From Flavobacterium gillisiae (GTDB lineage: Bacteria; Bacteroidota; Bacteroidia; Flavobacteriales; Flavobacteriaceae), in the NCBI RefSeq assembly GCF_900107635.1, contig NZ_FNRD01000018.1:1-48680 (forward strand): DNA of 48,680 nucleotides. The letters run 5' to 3'. This document shows positions 1 through 7,062 of this stretch, one piece after another; the first letter of the stretch is position 1, and each line of letters opens with the position of its first letter. Both the position numbers and the translations under genes were made by a program. Under the pieces are notes generated by a model. That model was not told the DNA's origin, ran no database searches, and saw only the letters and a list, made by a program, of their open reading frames with translations.

Positions 1-146
1 AATAAAAGCATTTAGATCTCAATTTAGAGGTGTGAGGAACATAGACTTTTTCCTTTTTAGGCTAACTAATATTTACGCCTAACTTTTGCTACTCCACAGG
101 TTTTCGTTATGATCCCTGAAAAGAATACTTCGGTTCAGTTTAGAAC
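1..146. other. Left-edge intergenic sequence
   Basis: No convincing reading frame or RNA is visible here. The stretch is AT-rich and ends at the terminator of the tRNA-Asn gene. It may be the 3' flank of a gene outside the window, but nothing in it was recognised. Confidence 0.4.
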
Positions 147-180
147 AAAAAAAAAGCCTTTACATTGCTGTAAAGGCTTT
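147..180 (-). terminator. Rho-independent terminator of tRNA-Asn
   Basis: A 12-bp perfect stem (arms 153-164 and 169-180, loop TTGC on the plus strand) is followed on the minus strand by about nine T residues. It lies just downstream of the minus-strand tRNA gene. Confidence 0.85.
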
Positions 181-190
181 CTGCTTTTCG

Positions 191-264
191 CTCCCTCTCT
201 TGGGCTCGAACCAAGGACCCTCTGATTAACAGTCAGATGCTCTAACCAACTGAGCTAAGAAGGA
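191..264 (-). tRNA. tRNA-Asn (anticodon GTT)
   Basis: On the minus strand the sequence folds as a 74-nt cloverleaf. The 7-bp acceptor stem pairs TCCTTCT with AGAGGGA (one G-T pair), the D arm carries AGCTCAGTTGGTTAGAGC, the anticodon loop is CTGTTAA with anticodon GTT, and the T arm carries GGTTCGAGCC. The CCA end is not encoded, which is usual in this phylum. The gene has its own promoter and terminator, so it is monocistronic. Confidence 0.95.
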
Positions 265-309
265 AACTGAGCGATAAATTGTAACGTGTGTTACAGTTGT
301 AAAGCGGTG

Positions 310-340
310 CAAAGATAGGTTATCATTTGATTTGTGCAAA
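310..340 (-). promoter_or_regulatory. Promoter of tRNA-Asn (Bacteroidota type)
   Basis: On the minus strand TTTG (337-340) is followed after 19 nt by TATCTTTG (310-317). This is a full match to the Bacteroidota consensus TTTG-N19-21-TAnnTTTG. It lies about 45 nt upstream of the tRNA 5' end. Confidence 0.8.
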
Positions 341-367
341 TAAAAATTAAACTTTTTTTAATTTTTT

Positions 368-1711
368 TTACTTCCCTATAATTGCTTTGTAAATATCGTT
401 TCCATTGGCAAATAATAACAGCGTTATAAGTAATACGAAACCAACCATTTGTGCGTTTTCAAGGAACTTGTCGCTTGGTTTTTTACCACTAACAATTTCA
501 TATAATAAAAACATCACATGACCTCCATCAAGTGCCGGAATAGGCAATAAGTTCATAACACCAAGCATGATTGACAGCAAAGCGGTGATAGTCCAGAACG
601 TTTCCCAGCTCCATGTACTAGGAAAAATATCAAATATGGCTTTAAAACCACCTACTTGTTTGTAGGCTCCCGTACTTGGGCTGAAAATCATTTTCAATTG
701 TTTTCCGTATCCTACTAACTGGTCTTTTCCTTTGGTGATTCCAACTGGAATCGATTCCATAAAGCCAAATTCTTGTTTGCTTACTTTGTAGTAGCCTAAT
801 TTCTCCATGGAAGCAAAACTTAATCCGCCACGTTGAACGCCTAATTTTCCGTCAGTATTGATTGTAACCTGAATTTGCTCCTCTTTTTGATCGCGTAAAA
901 CTGTTGCCGGAATAGTCTTTCCTTTATTGTTTTCTAGGATGGTTACTGCCTCGTCAAAATATTTTGTAGGTTGGCCATTAAGGGCTACTACAATGTCTTT
1001 AGGTTGCAATTGGGTATTGGTAGATTCGTCAGACACCGCACCAATAACAAAAGGAGTTCTAATATCTAGTAAGGTTCCCTTTTCAAATTTAGACAATTGA
1101 TCTACAAAATCAACAGGCATTTTTATGGTTTGCTGTGTTCCGTTTCTTTCGATAAGAACTTCTTTTCCCAATATAATTTTCATGTTGATGTCATTATCGA
1201 ACTTTGCGATTTTTGTACCATCAACCGAAATTATTTTGTCTCCTGTTTTAAAACCGGCATTAATCATCGCTTGATTTTCAATCAACATACCGTCTTTGAA
1301 ATCTGAATTGGCAATATAAGTATCGCCATAGGCAAAGGCCATTCCGATATAGATAATAAAAGCCAAAATGAAGTTTACCGTAACTCCACCTAACATGATA
1401 ATCAATCGTTGGTAAGCTGGTTTAGAGCGAAATTCCCAAGGTTGCGGTGGCAATGCCATTTGCTCCTTGTCCATGCTTTCGTCAATCATCCCTGAAATCT
1501 TCACGTAACCACCTAGCGGCAACCATCCGATTCCGTATTCAGTCTCTCCAATTTTCTTTTTTATAAGGGAATATTTAACGTCAAAAAACAAATAGAATTT
1601 TTCGACTCTGGTTTTAAATAATTTAGCAGGAATAAAATGTCCTAATTCGTGAAGTATAATAAGTAATGATAAGCTCAATAAAAATTGAGAAAGCTTGATA
1701 AATAGATCCAT
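368..1711 (-). CDS. rseP: RseP-type site-2 (RIP) zinc metalloprotease
   Basis: Membrane-embedded M50 protease that cuts substrates within the membrane, classically anti-sigma factors after a first cut by a site-1 protease. The first transmembrane helix carries the zinc motif HELGH (H21, E22, H25). PDZ-like sequence fills the middle (about residues 130-300). The third zinc ligand lies in the conserved NLLPIPALDGGH segment (D395), and a final helix follows. The 447-aa length is normal. It is transcribed alone; dxr, a common neighbour in other bacteria, is not adjacent here. A TACTTTTG box lies about 30 nt upstream. The target in this organism cannot be told from the window. Confidence 0.95.
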   Translation of the reverse strand: MDLFIKLSQFLLSLSLLIILHELGHFIPAKLFKTRVEKFYLFFDVKYSLIKKKIGETEYGIGWLPLGGYVKISGMIDESMDKEQMALPPQPWEFRSKPAYQRLIIMLGGVTVNFILAFIIYIGMAFAYGDTYIANSDFKDGMLIENQAMINAGFKTGDKIISVDGTKIAKFDNDINMKIILGKEVLIERNGTQQTIKMPVDFVDQLSKFEKGTLLDIRTPFVIGAVSDESTNTQLQPKDIVVALNGQPTKYFDEAVTILENNKGKTIPATVLRDQKEEQIQVTINTDGKLGVQRGGLSFASMEKLGYYKVSKQEFGFMESIPVGITKGKDQLVGYGKQLKMIFSPSTGAYKQVGGFKAIFDIFPSTWSWETFWTITALLSIMLGVMNLLPIPALDGGHVMFLLYEIVSGKKPSDKFLENAQMVGFVLLITLLLFANGNDIYKAIIGK

Positions 1712-2062
1712 TTTTAAATTTTAATTCTTTTTATGACTCACAAAAGTAAGGTTTTCTATTTGTATAATTTGCAATAATTGTTCCACATGGGTTTAAAAGT
1801 TTGTTAATTAATGGAATTTGAGTTTTATGTTTCGGCGATGTCCACTAACTTTACTTTTTAGAAAAGTGTGGTAGGTACCCACAAGTCAAGAAAAACATTT
1901 TTAGATACCCGTCTTTTAGAAAATGCCGCTTTTAGGTATTGACTTTCAGCCTGTATCTTTTTTTTGTAATGCTTTTGCAAAATATACCAAAGCAGGTACG
2001 ACTTGTGTTGCTTGATCAACTTCTCCATTTATTATATTAACCTTTAAAGACCTCACGTATAT
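1712..2062. other. Divergent intergenic region with a possible gene remnant
   Basis: Spacer of 351 bp between two divergent genes. Apart from the rseP -7 box, the only coding-like signal is a minus-strand frame at 1946-2056. From a GTG it reads about 36 residues, including the protein-like run QATQVVPALVYFAKALQKK, and then stops at TGA. It has no intact start region and was not assigned to a family. No clear promoter for the plus-strand gene at 2063 was found. Confidence 0.35.
1741..1748 (-). promoter_or_regulatory. Candidate -7 box of rseP
   Basis: The minus-strand sequence TACTTTTG matches TAnnTTTG exactly. The nearest upstream TTG is 23 nt away, slightly longer than the usual 19-21, so the -33 element is weak. 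Confidence 0.5.
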
Positions 2063-3133
2063 ATGTCTTCAAAATTATTTACTTCGTTACAATTAAAAAG
2101 TATTTCGCTTAAAAATAGAATCGCTATTTCACCTATGTGTCAATATTCTGCTGTCGATGGTTTTGCCAATGATTGGCATTTGGTGCATTTGGGTAGTCGT
2201 GCCACAGGAGGTGCGGGTTTAATAATTCAGGAAGCCACCAGTGTTTCTCCAGAAGGTCGTATCTCTCCCGAAGATTTAGGTCTATGGAAAGACGAGCAGA
2301 TAGAGAAGTTAGTGCAAATCAATCAATTTATTATTAGTCAGCATTCAGTTCCCGGAATTCAATTGGCGCATGCCGGAAGAAAAGCAAGCAGTTCTGCTCC
2401 TTGGAATGGTCATAAAAAACTGGATGCCACAGAAGGCGGATGGGAAACCGTGGCGCCAAGTGCAATTCCGTTTCAAGATACGGATACGATGCCAGTAGCT
2501 TTAGACAAATCCGGAATTGAAAAAGTGATTGCTGATTTTAAAGCGGCCACCATAAGATCGGTAAAAGCCGGATACCAAGTGATGGAAATTCATGCTGCTC
2601 ATGGTTATTTATTGCATCAATTTCTTTCTCCTTTATCCAATCTTAGAACGGATGCTTACGGAGGAAGTTTTGAAAACAGAATCCGTCTAACGCTTGAAGT
2701 GCTAGAAGCAGTACAATCGGAATGGCCAAAAGACTTGCCTTTGTTTGTACGTATTTCGGCGACTGACTGGGCAGATGGAGGTTGGAATGCAGAAGAGTCT
2801 GTGCAGCTTTCTACAATTTTAAAAGAAAAAGGAGTTGATTTAATTGATGTTTCATCAGGTGCATTGGTACCTTATCAACAGATTCCCGTAGCGCCTAATT
2901 ACCAAGTACCTTTTGCGGAACAAATTAAAAAAGAAAGCGGAATCCTAACGGGAGCTGTAGGTCTAATTACCGAAGCGCATCAAGCAGAAGAAATTATTAG
3001 CTCTGGAAAAGCAGATTTGGTTTTGTTTGCGAGAGAATCTTTAAGAGATCCTAATCTAGCATTGACTTTTGCTAGAGATTTAAATGAGGATATTGCTTGG
3101 CCAAAACAATACGAAAGAGCTAAAAGAAAATAA
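2063..3133 (+). CDS. namA: NADPH-dependent flavin ene-reductase (YqjM/NamA class of Old Yellow Enzyme)
   Basis: FMN-binding TIM-barrel enzyme expected to reduce activated C=C bonds of enals, enones and nitro compounds using NADPH. The sequence has the YqjM-type N-terminus with the redox-tuning cysteine (C26 in SPMCQYSA) and tyrosine (Y28). The substrate-binding pair HAAHGY (H177, H180, Y182) follows, then HQFLSPLSNLRTDAYGGS. The C-terminal phosphate-binding region is ADLVLFARESLRDP. At 356 aa it is slightly longer than the 338-aa B. subtilis YqjM. It stands alone, and the physiological substrate is unknown. A tandem repeat array starts just after its stop. Confidence 0.93.
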   Translation: MSSKLFTSLQLKSISLKNRIAISPMCQYSAVDGFANDWHLVHLGSRATGGAGLIIQEATSVSPEGRISPEDLGLWKDEQIEKLVQINQFIISQHSVPGIQLAHAGRKASSSAPWNGHKKLDATEGGWETVAPSAIPFQDTDTMPVALDKSGIEKVIADFKAATIRSVKAGYQVMEIHAAHGYLLHQFLSPLSNLRTDAYGGSFENRIRLTLEVLEAVQSEWPKDLPLFVRISATDWADGGWNAEESVQLSTILKEKGVDLIDVSSGALVPYQQIPVAPNYQVPFAEQIKKESGILTGAVGLITEAHQAEEIISSGKADLVLFARESLRDPNLALTFARDLNEDIAWPKQYERAKRK

Positions 3134-3148
3134 GCGGAGTTTTTAAGA

Positions 3149-4037
3149 TATAGTTTATTTTTTCACCATTAAGGAATTTAGAAAAATTAAGGTTGGCTTT
3201 TTTTTAAAACACATAGAGTCATATAATTTAGAAGTGTTAGAAGGCGTTTCACTTTTTTTAAGCATTACATAGATATGTCATCTGAGAATAATGGTAGGCG
3301 AGACGAAGTAATAGACTCTTGGTTTTATAAAGTATCAAAAAACGTATATGACTTATATTTTTAAGAAAACGGTTTTTGAATTTGTGTGTTCTATGTCAAA
3401 GCGTAGCTTTCTCAGCCCAATAAAAGAAACCTATGTTTCTATGTGTTTAAATAAACGTAACAGAATTAAAATCATTAAAAGGTTTTGTTACATAGTTTCT
3501 TTTTTAACCATTAAGGAATTTAGAAAAATTAAGATTAGTGTTTTTTTAAAACACATAGAGGCATAGAATCTAGAAGCGTTAGAAGGCGTTTCACTTTTTT
3601 TAAGGATTACATAGTTATGTTGTCTGAGAATAATGGTAGGCGAGACGAAGTAATAGACTCTTGGTTTTATAAAGTATCAAAAAACGTATATGACTTATAT
3701 TTTTAAGAAAACGGTTTTTAAATTTGTGTGTTCTATGTCAAAGCGTAGCTTTCTCAGCCCAATAAAAGAAACCTATGTTTCTATGTGTTTAAATAAACGT
3801 AACAGAATTAAAATCATTAAAAGGTTTTGTTACATAGTTTCTTTTTTAACCATTAAGGAATTTAGAAAAATTAAGATTAGTGTTTTTTTAAAACACATAG
3901 AGGCATAGAATTTAGAATCGTTAGAAGGCGTTTCGCTTTTTTTAAGCATTACATAGTTATGTCATCTGAGAATAATGGTAGGCGAGACGAAGTAATAGAA
4001 TCTTGGTTTTATAAAGTATCAAAAAACGTATATGACT
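3149..4037. repeat. 342-bp tandem repeat array (about 2.6 copies)
   Basis: Three head-to-tail copies with an exact 342-bp period: 3149-3490, 3491-3832 and a partial third at 3833-4037. Copies 2 and 3 are almost identical and copy 1 has drifted most. Each unit opens with the motif ACCATTAAGGAATTTAG. It also holds AACACATAGAGGCATAG and, further on, a degenerate reverse complement of that motif (CCTATGTTTCTATGTG), so the unit can fold back on itself. A 72-codon frame recurs in copies 1 and 2, but this is a by-product of the repetition. The array fills the whole space between the ene-reductase and the dehydrogenase at 4078. Confidence 0.9.
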
Positions 4038-4077
4038 CCTATGTTTAAAAAATCCATGTTTCAATAAAATAATAAAT

Positions 4078-5118
4078 ATGCAAAAAATAAAAACCGCCTT
4101 ACTATCCTACGGCATGTCCGGAAAAGTATTTCACGCACCATTTCTTGAGTTTCACTCTGGTTTTGAACTGCTCGGATCTTGGGAGCGAAGTAAAAAATTG
4201 ATTCAACAGGATTATCCCAATGTAATAAGTTATGCCACTTTGGAAGAAGTTTTGGAATCTGATGCCGAATTGATTATTGTCAATACCCCAGTGGGAACCC
4301 ATTTTGAATATGCCAAGAAAGTACTACTGGCGGGCAAACATGCCGTAGTCGAAAAAGCCTTTACCACCACGGTAGCCGAAGCAAAGGAATTGGTCGCTTT
4401 AGCAACTGAAAAAGGAGTGAAGCTGGCCGTTTTTCAAAACAGGAGATGGGACAGTGATCTTAAAACCGTGCGACAAGTTCTTTTAGATGGTGTATTGGGA
4501 GAGATCGTTGAAGCCGAATTCCATTTTGATCGTTACAATCCACTTTTAAGTCCGAAGCAACACAAAGAAACGGCCAATGATGGGGCTGGAATTTTGAAAG
4601 ACCTCGGGCCGCACTTAATAGATCAGGCTTTGTATTTGTTTGGTTTTCCGCAAGCGGTTTATGCGGATATCCGTACGACACGTGAAAATTCTCTAGTTGA
4701 CGACTGGATTGATATTTTACTGTATTATCCTGAATTCAGAGTGCGCTTAAAAGCTAGCTTTTTTGTTCGGAAAGCGAATCCGGCTTATACCATTCACGGA
4801 AAAAAGGGATCTTTCCTGAAACCTCGTGGTGATGTGCAGGAAGACGATTTGAAATTAGGTAAAAAACCTGATCTAGATACTTGGGGAACAGAATCAATAG
4901 AAAAAGAAGGGCTATTGCATACCGAAATTGACGGCAAAATAGTGCAGGGCAAAATTCCAACACTACAAGGGAGTTATTATGAGTTTTTTGACGGGGTCTA
5001 CAATTCTATTGTAAATGACAAAGAAGAACCTGTTACCGGAGAGGATGGATTGAGGGTCATGCAAATTATTGAGGCCGCAATTCAAAGTAGTGCTCAGAAA
5101 AAAGCAATTGATTTATAG
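4078..5118 (+). CDS. Gfo/Idh/MocA family NAD(P)-dependent oxidoreductase
   Basis: Predicted NAD(P)-dependent dehydrogenase of a sugar, inositol or related polyol. The N-terminal Rossmann fold carries the dinucleotide loop SYGMSGKVFHAP (residues 10-21), and the C-terminal alpha/beta domain contains DGAGILKDLGPHLIDQAL with the usual Asp and His. The SGKVFHAP signature resembles the YvaA/IolW and YdgJ scyllo-inositol dehydrogenase branch, but the substrate is not provable. The usual catalytic EKP motif reads EKA here (E92-K93-A94); the lysine is kept. Length of 346 aa is normal. It is followed by an inverted-repeat spacer and stands alone. Confidence 0.88.
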   Translation: MQKIKTALLSYGMSGKVFHAPFLEFHSGFELLGSWERSKKLIQQDYPNVISYATLEEVLESDAELIIVNTPVGTHFEYAKKVLLAGKHAVVEKAFTTTVAEAKELVALATEKGVKLAVFQNRRWDSDLKTVRQVLLDGVLGEIVEAEFHFDRYNPLLSPKQHKETANDGAGILKDLGPHLIDQALYLFGFPQAVYADIRTTRENSLVDDWIDILLYYPEFRVRLKASFFVRKANPAYTIHGKKGSFLKPRGDVQEDDLKLGKKPDLDTWGTESIEKEGLLHTEIDGKIVQGKIPTLQGSYYEFFDGVYNSIVNDKEEPVTGEDGLRVMQIIEAAIQSSAQKKAIDL

Positions 5119-5127
5119 ATATTAGCT

Positions 5128-5193
5128 AACCATTAAGGAATTGAGAAAAGTTAAGAGTTCATTCCTCAGTTAGCCTTGACTCCCTAATGGTTT
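5128..5193. repeat. Inverted copies of the AACCATTAAGG motif
   Basis: AACCATTAAGGAATTGAG (from 5128) faces TCCCTAATGGTTT (5181-5193). This makes an imperfect inverted repeat about 66 bp long just after the dehydrogenase stop. The left arm is the same motif that opens each 342-bp repeat unit. It may act as a weak transcription end, but there is no T tract. Confidence 0.6.
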
Positions 5194-5299
5194 AAAAGTA
5201 AAATTTTTAAGTTTTCCCAAAGCACATAGCTCTTTTTATAAACAATAACGTTGTAATTACGGACCGGTGTTGTTTTGATACAATCCTCGCCTCGCTTTT

Positions 5300-6553
5300 G
5301 TGTATTTTTGTGCCTTTCAAATAATAAAAGAGCTTGTTTTGATAGATTTAAATTTTATAGACCGTTTTAAAACCGAAGGGAAACTCAAGAAATCCTACAC
5401 AAACGCAAAACTTTCTTATCTAAGAAGGATTCGTTGGGCTGTTTCGGCATTTTACTTTGGGATGGGGTTGTGTTTTGCAACCTGGGCTAGTAGAATTCCA
5501 GATATTAAAATGGCATTGCATTTAAGTGACGCTGATTTAGGGACGATCTTATTCGCACTTCCGGTAGGACAGTTAATGATGATGCCTTTTTCGGGAAAAT
5601 TAGTTACTCGATTTGGGAGTCACCGTATCGGAATATTTTCGTTAATAATGTATGCTTTTAGCCTTACTAATATGGGATTGGCCACCACTTCATGGCAATT
5701 GGCATTGGGTTTATTCCTATTTGGCTTATTCGGGAATATGAATAATATCGCTATCAATACACAAGGTGTTTACACAGAGAAATTATACAAGAAAACGATC
5801 ATGGCTTCTTTCCATGGAGTATGGAGTTTTGCAGGATTTACAGGAGCACTGATTGGTTTAGCTATGCTTTCATTAGACCTTGCTCCGTATCATCATTTTT
5901 TAATCGTTGGTTTTATTGTGATTACATTGATTGCATTTAATTATAAATTTCTGATAAAAGCCAAAAGAACTCCTGTAACCGTAGAGAAGAAAAAATTATT
6001 TACAAAACCAGACAGTGCCTTGATTTGGCTGGGTGTCATAGGTTTTGGGTGTATGGCGAGTGAAGGAATTATGTTTGACTGGAGCGGAATCTATTTTAAA
6101 GATGTAGTCAAAGCACCCGGTCCTTTAATTATTTTAGGATACACTTCTTTTATGATCATGATGGCGAGCGGACGCTTTTTAGGTGACGGCTTGATTCTCC
6201 GTTTTGGAAGAAAAAAAGTAATACAAACCAGTGGTCTTTTGATATCTACAGGGCTTTTTACAGCAGTAGCTTTTCCGTACTTAATTCCATCTACACTTGG
6301 TTTTATGCTAGTTGGACTTGGAGTTTCCACTATCGTACCTACTTTATATAGCCTTGCAGGAAAAAACCCAACGGTTCCGCCTGGAGAGGCTTTAACGATC
6401 GTTTCGAGTGTCAGTTTTCTTGGGTTTTTAATGGGGCCTCCCGTTATTGGCTACATTGCAGAAATGATGGGTTTACGGTTTTCTTTCGCCTTCATTGGTG
6501 TTTTCGGCGTTTTAATCGCTTTAATGGTGAGCCGAATCAAAGCCATTCAGTAA
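5300..6553 (+). CDS. Major facilitator superfamily transporter
   Basis: Inner-membrane secondary transporter with about 12 hydrophobic helices. The first begins near RIRWAVSAFYFGMGL, followed by the loop-2/3 region PFSGKLVTRFGSHRIG. A second repeat of that loop type, RFLGDGLILRFGRKKV, follows the central cytoplasmic loop. The pattern resembles the YbjJ-like/fucose-permease-related branch; no substrate can be assigned. The start is uncertain. The longest frame begins with GTG at 5300, but a good -7 box overlaps that codon. A TTG at 5339, preceded by AAAAGAG, is a reasonable alternative that keeps all helices. The gene is single. Confidence 0.85.
   Translation: MYFCAFQIIKELVLIDLNFIDRFKTEGKLKKSYTNAKLSYLRRIRWAVSAFYFGMGLCFATWASRIPDIKMALHLSDADLGTILFALPVGQLMMMPFSGKLVTRFGSHRIGIFSLIMYAFSLTNMGLATTSWQLALGLFLFGLFGNMNNIAINTQGVYTEKLYKKTIMASFHGVWSFAGFTGALIGLAMLSLDLAPYHHFLIVGFIVITLIAFNYKFLIKAKRTPVTVEKKKLFTKPDSALIWLGVIGFGCMASEGIMFDWSGIYFKDVVKAPGPLIILGYTSFMIMMASGRFLGDGLILRFGRKKVIQTSGLLISTGLFTAVAFPYLIPSTLGFMLVGLGVSTIVPTLYSLAGKNPTVPPGEALTIVSSVSFLGFLMGPPVIGYIAEMMGLRFSFAFIGVFGVLIALMVSRIKAIQ
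5303..5310 (+). promoter_or_regulatory. Candidate -7 box before the MFS gene
   Basis: TATTTTTG matches TAnnTTTG exactly. A TTTG lies upstream at 5274-5277, with a long 25-nt spacer. If this box is used, the GTG at 5300 cannot be the translation start. Confidence 0.4.
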
Positions 6554-7062
6554 ATTTTCAGGAGCACTACTTTTTATATTTTTCAAGAACGTAACACCTG
6601 CTCTTCGCTATATCTTTACTCTCGTTTTAAGAACGAGAGGAAAGGATGCCGCTACGATCAGGGCTATTTATTGCGTTCAGTGGTCTTAACTATGAAAATA
6701 TTTTTCTTTACTAAAACACAGCGTTACTTTGATTTTAATGTCAAGTAAATAGTCAAATTAACATTAAATAGTATTATTTAATTAAAAATTAACAACGGTG
6801 TTAAATTTTAATTACATTTATAATGTGAAACTAATAAATAGAATTGTTCTATAGGTTTCTCAATACCACTTTTTGTCCTGTTTTCAAATTAGTCCATTTT
6901 GGTTTTAAACCAAATTTCCCAAAAACACTTTTCTTTTATTACCGCTGCCTTATCCTTTTTTGGATATTTTTTTATGCCCGGAAATAAAGTCAATCCTATT
7001 TTATATTAAAAGTTTACAAATCACTTTGCGGACCAATTGCGGTTATATAAAAAAAGGAATCT
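6554..7062. other. Intergenic region before the TonB receptor
   Basis: Spacer of 509 bp. It holds hairpin element copy A near its left end and a very AT-rich stretch at 6720-6840. The leader of the receptor gene ends in AAAAAAAGGAATCT before ATG 7063. TCACTTTG shortly upstream is one base off the -7 consensus. No reading frame of note. Confidence 0.5.
6599..6664 (+). repeat. Dispersed intergenic hairpin element, copy A
   Basis: Contains CGCTATATCTTT, then a perfect 8-bp stem (CTCTCGTT at 6619-6626 with AACGAGAG at 6632-6639), then AAAGGATGCCGCTACGATCA. The outer blocks match copies B (17790-17895) and C (28047-28123, opposite strand). All three lie shortly after a stop codon. Confidence 0.55.

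Noticed and set aside
3348..3908. Two near-identical 72-codon frames in the tandem repeats
   Set aside because: They are conserved only because the DNA is repeated. Composition is not protein-like and there is no ribosome-binding context.
3149..4037. CRISPR array
   Set aside because: The units are 342 bp and contiguous, without short repeats and unique spacers, and no cas genes are nearby.
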